Assembly: GCA_013140955.1 (NCBI GenBank)
Contig: JABFRY010000375.1
Span: 1-5,477 of the forward strand
Direction of reading: 5' to 3'
DNA: 5,477 nucleotides
DNA from: Acidobacteriota bacterium
GTDB taxonomy: Bacteria; Acidobacteriota; Vicinamibacteria; Vicinamibacterales; UBA2999
The notes under the pieces were generated by a model. The model saw nothing but the letters and a program-made list of their open reading frames with translations. It was not told where the DNA came from and ran no database searches. How positions within the stretch are numbered: position 1 is the stretch's first letter; each line of letters begins with the position of its first letter. Of this stretch, positions 1-5,477 are shown in pieces. A program made the position numbers and the translations under genes.

Positions 1-42
1 GGACGAACTGCGCACCCGCGCGCGCGGGTGCGCAGTTCGTCC
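1..42. repeat. Perfect 42-bp palindrome at the left edge of the window
   Basis: Bases 1-21 are the exact reverse complement of bases 22-42, with no spacer. The symmetry axis falls between positions 21 and 22, inside a GCGC-rich centre. It begins at base 1 and overlaps the coding frame of the leftmost gene (codons 142-154). A perfect, spacer-less palindrome that starts at the first base is the typical look of a fold-back chimera at the end of a contig. A genuine cruciform or hairpin is the alternative. If it is an artefact, only positions from about 22 rightward are trustworthy genomic sequence. Confidence 0.95.
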
Positions 43-464
43 AGCGACAGGCCCATCCGGCCGAGGCGGCCCGTCCGGTCGAGCCGCTCGATGCCGTCGC
101 CGCGACCGACAGGTTCGTGCCGCCCGGCGCCGCGCTCCCGCAGGAAGAGCACCAGGCGCTCGCCACGACGCACCATCGGCATGTCGGAGACCTGGAGGGT
201 GAGGTCGCCCACCGTCCCGCCCTCGACCGTCATCGAGAGGACGGGGGCAAAGGACCCCTTCATCGCCTCGTCCACGCTGAGCGTGATGTCGGACACGATC
301 AGCCGATCGCCGAACTGGTTCACGTCGAACCGGGACGCGACATCCGACACCGTCGCCACGACCACGCGGTCCGCCGTCCGGACCCGCGCGGCCACGTCGT
401 CCTGCCCCTCCGCCACGGACGTGACCGCGACGCATACCCCGAGACACACCAGCAGCACTCTCAT
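1..464 (-). CDS. Secreted protein of unknown function, 5' part only (open at left edge)
   Basis: The frame starts at an ATG at 464-462 and stays open for 154 codons to the window edge. A Shine-Dalgarno AGGGAG lies 9 nt upstream. The N-terminus reads as a Sec signal peptide: MR, a hydrophobic stretch at about residues 3-15, and a plausible signal peptidase I cut after Ser-Val-Ala (residue 18). No lipobox fits. The mature part (19 onward) alternates short hydrophobic strands with conserved-looking turns: ADRVVVATVSDV (31-42), a predicted strand at 54-64 (RLIVSDITLSV), an EGGTVGDL turn (81-88) and SDMPMVRRGERLVLFL (93-108). This suggests a small beta-sandwich. I have an impression of similar acidobacterial secreted proteins but cannot name a family. 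Residues from about 148 on lie in the suspect palindrome, so the final residues are unreliable. It is the last of three same-strand genes, 271 bp after its neighbour, so it may have its own promoter. Confidence 0.75.
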   Translation of the reverse strand, partial: MRVLLVCLGVCVAVTSVAEGQDDVAARVRTADRVVVATVSDVASRFDVNQFGDRLIVSDITLSVDEAMKGSFAPVLSMTVEGGTVGDLTLQVSDMPMVRRGERLVLFLRERGAGRHEPVGRGDGIERLDRTGRLGRMGLSLDELRTRARGCAVR

Positions 465-735
465 CAACCGGCACTCCCTGTCGTTGGTTCGAAGACGTTT
501 CAGGCCGCAGGGCTCACCCGCGCGCGTCTGACATCACTGTCGTCAGCAACGGTCGAGGCAAACAGGGTGCCGGCCAAGGCTGGTGTGGCCAAGGCGCACA
601 CATCGAGAAATCGTTGATGAAACCGGGGAAGGGCGGAGTGGCGAGCGCTGCGCCCGTGCGGCGCTTCTTACACGCGTGACGGGTTCCTGATCACGGTGCC
701 TCCTCGCGCCCCGAGAGGTGTCACGGCAGGCGTGC
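465..735. other. Intergenic region with weak repeats, no gene seen
   Basis: This 271-bp gap separates the TIGR03790-family gene from the leftmost gene. I see no credible coding frame in it. Visible structure is weak. An imperfect 7-bp stem at 702-708/712-718 (one mismatch, 3-nt loop) lies just past the stop at 736. A 5-bp perfect stem at 644-648/661-665 may extend inward across mismatches. CGTGA/TCACG lie at 675-679/691-695. CTGAC/GTCAG lie at 528-532/542-546. GGCCAAGG occurs twice, 15 bp apart, at 572-579 and 587-594. None of the stems is followed on the minus strand by a T-run, so no intrinsic terminator can be called. No convincing -35/-10 pair was found, although a promoter for the leftmost gene would be expected here. 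Confidence 0.5.
474..479 (-). promoter_or_regulatory. Ribosome-binding site of the leftmost gene
   Basis: On the minus strand AGGGAG stands 9 nt before the ATG at 464. This spacing is normal and fixes the start, which also places a good signal peptide at the N-terminus. Confidence 0.6.
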
Positions 736-2562
736 TCAGGGCGTCAGGCGGTTCTGGAGCTGACGGACGTCGTCCCGATCGAGCAGTTCGGGCGCCAGGC
801 GCACGGCTTCCTTGAGCTCGATGTCGGCGACCGCGCGTGCGCCCGTGGCCGCGTAGATGAACGCGGCGTGCAGGCGCAGCTCCGCGTTGCGGGGCGCCGC
901 CTTGGTGGCCTGTGCAATGAGCCGCGCGGCTTCCTCGTCGTCGCCGCGGAGGTGGTGGACCCATGCCAGCGTATCGATGACGCCCGGGTCGCGCGGCACG
1001 AGCGACACGGCCTTCTCGGCCAGGGGCAGGGCCTCGTCCGCCCGGTCCTGGTGCACCGCCAGCGCATAGGCCAGGTTGTTGAGGGCCACGGCGGACTCCG
1101 GCTCCAGTGCGAGCGCGCGGCGATAGCTGGTCACGGCATCGCCGTAGCGGGCCGCCGCATCGTGCAGCACGCCAAGCGTGAGGTGCCAGGCGGCCACGCC
1201 CGGTGCGAGTTCCGTAGCCTGTTCCAACGCGGCGACAGCAGCGGCGGGCTCCCCCCGCGTGATCAGACCGTTGGCGCGCACGGCCAATGCCAGGGCCCGC
1301 TCGGGAACTCCGGGCAGGGCCTGCATGGCGGAGGCAAGGCGCCGGGCGGCGAAATAGCCCGGCAGCTGCGTCGCCGTGTCCACCGAGGCCTCGATCTCGC
1401 TGCGCGCGAGGGGCCGGCGCGAGAACGGCGTGCAAAGCGGGTCGCCGATGACCACGGTCTGCCACCCCAGGCTGGGCATCGCGAGATAGAAGGACTCCAC
1501 GAGATTGAAGCCGGCCACGTAGGCGGAGAAGAGCACCTGGGGCCTGATGGACCCCTGCAGGTAGGGCTCCGAGACGTAGCCGGCCGCGCCGGTCGCGCCT
1601 TCCCGGATCAGGTCGCCAACGAGCGACTGCGGCGACCCCTCGTGCCAGCGGGCCCGGTTGTTCCAGTCGTCGGTGGGCAGCCACGTCTCCGGGGGCTCGC
1701 GCATCGTCCGCGCGCTCGTGCTGACGAACGTGGTGGCGAGGGCGCCGGGCACGAAGCCCATGCGCACGGTCCGTTCGCGGTTGCGGGGGTCGGCCGAGCC
1801 CCACCCGTAGTACCCGATCACGGGCGTGACGTCGCGGGCGGCCTGGGGCGTGGTCTCGAGCACGACGCGCTCGCCAAACCCCTGGTCGGCCAGTCGGCGC
1901 GCCCCCTCGGCCAGCCAGTCCTCACCGGTCCGGTTGACCAGGGCGTCGCGCTGATCGAGCACGAACTGACCGTCGAAGCTGGGACGACCGCCACGGTCCA
2001 CGAGGGCCATGGCCTCCTCGGCGGTGAACGCATCGAGTCGGCTCACGAGGTAGATGTCGTGATCCCTGTGCGTGAACGGGCGCGCCTCGGCCACCGGACG
2101 ATCGGCGAGGAAGTAGGGATTGTCCACCGGACCCCGGACCTGCACCTGGTGGCCCGTCATCTTGCGGTACAGGAGCGTGAGCTCGCTGTCCACGCTCGCC
2201 GTCGTGCCCTCCGCACCCTGCGTGCCCACGATGCGCAGGGGCACCCCTTTGGTCAGCACGATGTAGAGGACGCGGTCCTCGGCCCGGGCCCGGGTCAGCG
2301 CTGCAGCAATGGGCTGCTCGATGCTCGCGAGATACGCCTCGCGCTGGATGGTGTCTTCCTCCGACGTGCGAATCCGGATGACGTTCTGGGCCGGCAGGCC
2401 CCGTTGCGCCACGTAGTGCTCGCCGATACGCTCGGAGGCCGCACTGTTCTCGTTGATCACGAGCGCGACGTTCTCGGGCGTCTGCGCGGACGCCGCCGCC
2501 GCCCCGACGAGAGCGGCGAGCAGGACGGCGCCGGCGATGCGGGCGAGCGGGTGCGGGTTCAT
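736..2562 (-). CDS. Secreted TIGR03790-family protein with C-terminal TPR domain
   Basis: Complete, 608 residues. ATG at 2562 is chosen because GGAGG lies 4 nt upstream and a clean Sec signal peptide follows (Arg8, hydrophobic 9-24, cut after Ala-Ser-Ala at 26). An in-frame ATG 8 codons earlier (2586) would add MERSSGGC and is less likely. Residues about 30-382 match the uncharacterised TIGR03790 family: VALVINENS (32-40), YIVLTKGVPLRI (100-111), SVDSELTLL (123-131), IGYYGWGSADP (249-259), GATGAAGYVSEPYL (322-335), and ESFYLAMP plus IGDPLCTPF (356-380). Residues about 421-591 form roughly five TPR units, clearest at LNNLAYALA (494-502) and the helix ending ALALEP (483-488). The protein should therefore be exported and probably binds partner proteins through the TPRs. 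The family is known for co-occurring with exosortase; its activity is unknown. Cys377 is the only cysteine after the signal peptide. It lies 122 bp downstream of the repeat protein gene on the same strand. Family assignment is confident; function is open. Confidence 0.92.
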   Translation of the reverse strand: MNPHPLARIAGAVLLAALVGAAAASAQTPENVALVINENSAASERIGEHYVAQRGLPAQNVIRIRTSEEDTIQREAYLASIEQPIAAALTRARAEDRVLYIVLTKGVPLRIVGTQGAEGTTASVDSELTLLYRKMTGHQVQVRGPVDNPYFLADRPVAEARPFTHRDHDIYLVSRLDAFTAEEAMALVDRGGRPSFDGQFVLDQRDALVNRTGEDWLAEGARRLADQGFGERVVLETTPQAARDVTPVIGYYGWGSADPRNRERTVRMGFVPGALATTFVSTSARTMREPPETWLPTDDWNNRARWHEGSPQSLVGDLIREGATGAAGYVSEPYLQGSIRPQVLFSAYVAGFNLVESFYLAMPSLGWQTVVIGDPLCTPFSRRPLARSEIEASVDTATQLPGYFAARRLASAMQALPGVPERALALAVRANGLITRGEPAAAVAALEQATELAPGVAAWHLTLGVLHDAAARYGDAVTSYRRALALEPESAVALNNLAYALAVHQDRADEALPLAEKAVSLVPRDPGVIDTLAWVHHLRGDDEEAARLIAQATKAAPRNAELRLHAAFIYAATGARAVADIELKEAVRLAPELLDRDDVRQLQNRLTP

Positions 2563-2566
2563 GCAG

Positions 2567-2571
2567 CCTCC
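2567..2571 (-). promoter_or_regulatory. Ribosome-binding site of the TIGR03790-family gene
   Basis: GGAGG on the minus strand sits 4 nt before the ATG at 2562. This is slightly close but strong, and it supports this start over the in-frame ATG at 2586. A -10-like TATCAT is visible at 2590-2585, but no matching -35 box is seen, so a promoter is not called. Confidence 0.6.
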
Positions 2572-2620
2572 AGATGACCGCTCCATGATACCCAACGGCG
2601 CATCGGCGGGAGAGCGCCCG

Positions 2621-2646
2621 GTCGCGCCGGGTCGACGCGGCGCGAC
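2621..2646 (-). terminator. GC-rich hairpin between the repeat protein gene and the TIGR03790 gene
   Basis: Bases 2621-2629 (GTCGCGCCG) pair perfectly with 2638-2646 (CGGCGCGAC) around an 8-nt loop. The hairpin lies 39 bp past the stop codon of the repeat protein gene and 58 bp before the ATG of the next gene. On the minus strand no T-run follows, so it is not a classical intrinsic terminator. It could be a transcript-end stabiliser, a Rho-independent terminator of the U-less kind, or leader structure of the downstream mRNA. A 10-bp palindrome GACGGCCGTC (2674-2683) sits directly after the stop codon. In a GC-rich genome such a stem can arise by chance, so the role is uncertain. Confidence 0.35.
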
Positions 2647-2684
2647 GCCGGAGTGATCCAGCGCCGCACCAGAGACGGCCGTCG

Positions 2685-5477
2685 TCAGGGCACCGTCACC
2701 TCGCCCGGCGCACTCCACAGGCCATTGCCTCGGCTGTCGGTGGCGTAGATCCACCACCGCACCGCCCCGCGCGCCAGGCCGATGCCGGGATTGAACGAGC
2801 AGGTGCCGGTGCCGGTGCCGCATCCCGCGTCGGAGGGCAGCACCTCGACCCGGACCTTGCCCGAACGGGTGGCATCGGTCACGAACAGCAGATACCGCAC
2901 GGCCGCCGGCACCGCCTTCCACGAGTAGGTCGGCGAGCTCGTGCCCAGCAGGGTGCCCACCGGGCTCAGGAGCAGGGGCACGGTCAGCTCTGCATCCTCG
3001 GGTCCCGCGGCAGGACCGCTGCCCGGCACGATGATGTCGGCGGCCGCGCTCCAGGTACCGACACCGGGAGCGCTCGACGAGAACACCCACCACTTCGCCG
3101 CGCCGGGCGCCAGGGCAATGCCGGGCGCCAGCATGCACTCGTTGTCGCTGGCGCACCCGGCCTCGGTGGGCGTGAGCTCGATCCGGATCTTCGGGGTGGA
3201 CTCGGTATCCACCACGTAGAGCAGGTAGTGGCTGGCGCCCGCGGCGGCGCTCCACACGAAGGTCGGCGTCGCAGTGGCGAGCGCGCCGGTTGGGGCCACC
3301 AGGGTCGAAGCCGCCACCGCCGGCGGATTGAACGTGACCGTCAGCACGTCGGAGGACGTATTACCGGCGGCATCCGATGCGACGACGGTGATGACGTTCA
3401 CGCCGGCGTGGAGCGCCACGGCGGGAACGGTCCACGCGCTGGTGCCCGTGGCCAGGCCGTTCCCGCCGCGATCGTTGCGCCACTCGACGCGCGTGACGCC
3501 GACGGCGTCGCTCGCCGTGCCACCGAGCGTGAGCGGCGACACCGTGGTCACGTAGCTCGCCGCGGCCGTGGGCGCGCCGATGCTGACCGAGGGCGCGACC
3601 GCATCGACCGCTCGCTGGACGCGGAACTCGAGCGGCTCGCTCCAGGTGCCCGAGGTGCCGGGCACGGTCGCGTAGACCCACCACTTGGCGTCGCCGGGCG
3701 AGACCGCGACGTCGGGGCTCACCGAGCACTGGCCCCCGGCCGCGCACCCGGCCTGGGCCGGCGTGTACTCGAGGCGCATCCGCGGCGTGGCCTGCGGGTC
3801 CACGACCCACAGGAGGTACTTCGTGGCGCCCGGCGCCGCGTTCCACACGAAGGTCGGCGTGGTGGTCGCGGTGGGTCCGGACGGGCTCACCAGCGTGGCC
3901 GGGCCGGGCTCGACCCAAGTCACCGCCAGCGAGTCGCTCGCGCTGTTGCCCGCAGCGTCGTGCGCCGTGATGGTGATGACGGTCACGCCGCTCGCGAGCG
4001 GCACGTTCGAGGCCACCCAGTTGGCCGTGCCATTGGCCACGCCACTCGCCCCGCGACTGGTGGACCACGTGACGCGCGTCACACCCACCGCATCGCTCGC
4101 GTTGCCCCCAAGGGTGAGGCTGGCGGTGGTGGCGGTGTACTCGCCGCCGGTCGTCGGCGTCCCGATGGCCACCTGCGGCGCCGTGGTGTCCGGTTCGGCC
4201 CAGGTGATCGTGATGGTATCGCTCGCGGTGTTGCCGGCCGCGTCACGCGCGGTCACGGTAATCACGTTCTGGCCCGTCTGCAGGGCAAGGCCCGGGACGG
4301 CCCAGTTCGTCGTGCCCGTCGCCACGCCGCCGCCACCGCGGTTGCTGGTCCAGCTCACCTGCGTCACCCCGACGGCATCGCTCGCGGTGCCACCAAGGGC
4401 CAACGTGCCGGTGCCGCTGGTGTGCGAGGAGGCCGCGGTCGGGATGGTGACGGACACGGCCGGGGCGGTCGTATCGGGCGCCGTCCACGTCACGGTCAGG
4501 ACGTCGTGTGCGGTGTTACCGGCCGCATCCTGCGCGGTGACGGTGATGATGTTCACACCGTTCGACAGGCCAATCGCCGGCACCGTCCACGTGGACGTGC
4601 CGCTGGCGGTTCCGCTCATGCCGCGGTCGGTGCTCCACGACACGCGGGTCACCCCCACGGTGTCGGCGGCCGTGCCGGAGAGCGTGAGCGAGGCCGACGT
4701 GGCGACGTGCGTGGCCGCGGCCGTGGGGCCGGTGATGGACACGACCGGCGCCGTGACGTCCACCGGGAGCCTGACCGTGATGTCGGCGGCCGTGCTCCAG
4801 ATCCCGGCACCCGATGCCGGCACGGTATACACCCACCACTTGGCGTCGCCGGTGGCGAGCGCCACGCCCGGACTCACCATGCACTGGCCGCCTGCCGCGC
4901 AACCCGCCGCTTCCGGCGTGAGTTCGAGCCGGATCCGCGGATTCGCCAGGCGATCCACGACATAGAGCATGTACTGCCGGGCCGAGGGCGCCGCGTTCCA
5001 GACGAAGGTGGGCGTCGTGGTCTCGACGGTGCCGGACGGGCTCACCAGCGTCGCCGGGCCCGTGGCCTGGGCCGCGTAGCTCACGACCAGCACGTCGCTC
5101 GCGGTGTTGCCCGCGTCGTCGCGCGCGGTCACGGTGAGCACGTTCTCACCCGCCTGGAGAGCGATGCCGGCGATCGTCCAGGCGGACGTGCCCGAGGCAC
5201 CGCCGCTGCCGCCGCGGCTGTTGGTCCAGGTGACCTGCGTCACGCCGACGGCGTCACTGGCCGAGCCTGCCAGGCTCACCGTGGCGGACCCGCTGGTATA
5301 CGTGGCCGCCGCCGTGGGGCTGCCGATGGCAATGGCTGGTGCGATGGTATCGGCCTGCGCGCGCACCGTGAACGTGCGCATGGCGCTCCAGATGGGGTCG
5401 GCGCCCGAGAACTCGGCCTGCACCTGCCAGCGCGCGGCGCCGGTGGCGCCGGGCGGATGCGCGGGTCGGCGCCCGTG
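2685..5477 (-). CDS. Large extracellular Ig-like/Fn3-like repeat protein, C-terminal part only
   Basis: The frame is open from the right edge to a TGA at 2687-2685 (930 residues visible). The GTG at 5423 lies mid-module and is not a believable start; there is no signal peptide there. Two module types alternate. A (Ig-like, about 95 residues; core GTASDAVGVTRV, RG.SG.A.GT..W, L..G.NVITVTA.DAAGNTASD) recalls glucodextranase domain B/Big-type Ig domains. B (Fn3-like, about 98 residues; TPTFVWNA, YLLYVVD, a close Cys pair, KWWVY, G.WS) recalls surface-protein Fn3 folds. Order by nucleotides: B0 partial (5361-5477), A1 (5073-5351), B1 (4764-5060), A2 (4476-4763), A3 (4191-4475), A4 (3906-4190), B2 (3609-3905), A5 (3321-3608), B3 (3024-3320), linker (2982-3023), B4 (2688-2981). 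No catalytic domain, transmembrane helix, LPXTG or PEP-CTERM signal is seen. Likely a surface scaffold, adhesin or the binding tail of a larger enzyme whose N-terminus is outside the window. Module calls are secure; function is inference. Confidence 0.9.
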   Translation of the reverse strand, partial: HGRRPAHPPGATGAARWQVQAEFSGADPIWSAMRTFTVRAQADTIAPAIAIGSPTAAATYTSGSATVSLAGSASDAVGVTQVTWTNSRGGSGGASGTSAWTIAGIALQAGENVLTVTARDDAGNTASDVLVVSYAAQATGPATLVSPSGTVETTTPTFVWNAAPSARQYMLYVVDRLANPRIRLELTPEAAGCAAGGQCMVSPGVALATGDAKWWVYTVPASGAGIWSTAADITVRLPVDVTAPVVSITGPTAAATHVATSASLTLSGTAADTVGVTRVSWSTDRGMSGTASGTSTWTVPAIGLSNGVNIITVTAQDAAGNTAHDVLTVTWTAPDTTAPAVSVTIPTAASSHTSGTGTLALGGTASDAVGVTQVSWTSNRGGGGVATGTTNWAVPGLALQTGQNVITVTARDAAGNTASDTITITWAEPDTTAPQVAIGTPTTGGEYTATTASLTLGGNASDAVGVTRVTWSTSRGASGVANGTANWVASNVPLASGVTVITITAHDAAGNSASDSLAVTWVEPGPATLVSPSGPTATTTPTFVWNAAPGATKYLLWVVDPQATPRMRLEYTPAQAGCAAGGQCSVSPDVAVSPGDAKWWVYATVPGTSGTWSEPLEFRVQRAVDAVAPSVSIGAPTAAASYVTTVSPLTLGGTASDAVGVTRVEWRNDRGGNGLATGTSAWTVPAVALHAGVNVITVVASDAAGNTSSDVLTVTFNPPAVAASTLVAPTGALATATPTFVWSAAAGASHYLLYVVDTESTPKIRIELTPTEAGCASDNECMLAPGIALAPGAAKWWVFSSSAPGVGTWSAAADIIVPGSGPAAGPEDAELTVPLLLSPVGTLLGTSSPTYSWKAVPAAVRYLLFVTDATRSGKVRVEVLPSDAGCGTGTGTCSFNPGIGLARGAVRWWIYATDSRGNGLWSAPGEVTVP
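2688..3320 (-). repeat. Terminal pair of Fn3-like B modules (B3-B4)
   Basis: Two B modules stand side by side at the C-terminus, joined by a 14-residue Gly/Pro/Ala-rich linker (2982-3023). B3 (3024-3320) has Cys-x5-Cys like B1 and B2. B4 (2688-2981) has Cys-x6-Cys and diverges most, with SPTYSWKA replacing TPTFVWNA and RWWIY replacing KWWVY. The protein ends exactly at the last B4 strand (EVTVP), so B4 is the natural C-terminal cap. Confidence 0.8.
3609..3905 (-). repeat. Fn3-like B module B2, close copy of B1
   Basis: This module is the near twin of B1 (4764-5060). Both begin GPATLVSPSG, both contain TTTPTFVWNAAP, and both carry CAAGGQC. At DNA level 3877-3896 and 5032-5051 are identical over 20 bases. 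It is much less like B4 (2688-2981), which points to a more recent duplication or gene conversion between B1 and B2. Confidence 0.8.
3906..4763 (-). repeat. Three tandem Ig-like A modules (A2-A3-A4)
   Basis: Three consecutive coding repeats of 96, 95 and 95 codons (4476-4763, 4191-4475, 3906-4190) are joined without linkers. Each starts at a (V/D)-x-TAP motif and ends in a T-W-x-(A/E)-P strand. Shared landmarks are ASDAVGVT (AADTVGVT in A2), an invariant RG turn, a GT..W strand and DAAGN. Two further single copies lie at 5073-5351 (A1) and 3321-3608 (A5). The copies have diverged at the DNA level but remain alignable throughout. Confidence 0.9.

Noticed and set aside
28..617. Two overlapping plus-strand open frames at the left
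   Set aside because: They are Arg/Ser/His-rich, low-complexity translations opposite a minus-strand frame with a ribosome-binding site and signal peptide.
668..694. A GAGGAGG followed 4 nt later by GTG and an 8-codon frame (minus strand) after the TIGR03790 gene
   Set aside because: It looks like a leader peptide, but eight codons with no attenuator structure or meaningful residue bias cannot be supported; SD-like purine runs occur by chance.
718..2577. A 619-codon open frame on the plus strand opposite the TIGR03790 gene
   Set aside because: It mirrors the real gene in a GC-rich sequence. Its translation is His/Arg/Gly-rich with no recognisable domain, whereas the minus strand encodes a known family with signal peptide and TPRs.
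2585..2590. TATCAT -10-like box before the TIGR03790 gene
   Set aside because: It matches five of six consensus bases, but no acceptable -35 hexamer lies 16-18 bp upstream, so a sigma-70 promoter cannot be supported.
2563..3255. An in-frame upstream extension of the TIGR03790 gene reaching far into the repeat protein
   Set aside because: The extension is low-complexity Arg/Gly-rich sequence antagonistic to the repeat frame; the signal peptide and GGAGG place the start at 2562.
3685..4965. A 426-codon open frame on the plus strand opposite the repeat protein
   Set aside because: Its apparent internal repeats are just the antisense of the A and B modules; there is no signal peptide or independent domain.
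3321..5351. CRISPR-like or intergenic repeat array
   Set aside because: The regular spacing of about 285 bp is entirely coding and reflects tandem Ig-like domains, not short repeats with unique spacers.
5421..5423. GTG at 5423 as the start of the repeat protein
   Set aside because: It sits inside a B-type module (the WQVQAEF strand) and the frame stays open to the window edge, so the gene begins outside the window.

Overview
The window is high-GC bacterial DNA with three co-oriented genes, all on the minus strand. Read in transcription order (right to left) they are: the 3' part of a very large repeat protein (2685-5477, open at the right edge), a complete secreted TIGR03790-family protein with a C-terminal TPR domain (736-2562), and the 5' part of a small secreted protein of unknown function (1-464, open at the left edge). 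I see no tRNA, rRNA, CRISPR array, transposase or phage gene. Other long open frames on both strands are consequences of GC-rich codon usage.

Organism: high GC, strong G/C preference at third codon positions, a TIGR03790 protein and large Ig-like/Fn3-like mosaic proteins together suggest Acidobacteriota, perhaps the Vicinamibacteria. This is inference from the style of the proteins, not from a marker gene. From memory of the family description, TIGR03790 proteins occur in genomes that also carry exosortase (PEP-CTERM protein sorting), so the host probably encodes one. No PEP-CTERM signal or exosortase lies in this window.

Layout. 2685-5477: an extracellular adhesin-like or scaffold-like protein built from two alternating module types. 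There are five Ig-like 'A' modules of about 95 residues and four complete plus one partial Fn3-like 'B' modules of about 98 residues. All eight cysteines lie as close pairs in the B modules. 2563-2684: a 122-bp gap holding a perfect 9-bp GC-rich stem with an 8-nt loop and the ribosome-binding site of the next gene. 736-2562: signal peptide, then a TIGR03790 domain that looks to me like a degenerate relative of C25 (gingipain-like) peptidases, then about five TPRs. 465-735: a 271-bp gap with several weak inverted and direct repeats and the Shine-Dalgarno of the left gene. 1-464: signal peptide plus a small beta-rich domain, ending in a perfect 42-bp palindrome exactly at the left edge that is probably a fold-back artefact.

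All three products appear to be exported or extracytoplasmic (the export signal of the repeat protein would lie outside the window). They may form one cell-surface module, but the 122-bp and 271-bp gaps do not prove an operon. The points most worth a second look are the possible pseudoprotease nature of the TIGR03790 domain, the repeat history of the large protein, and the two suspicious window edges (palindrome at left, possible frameshift at right).
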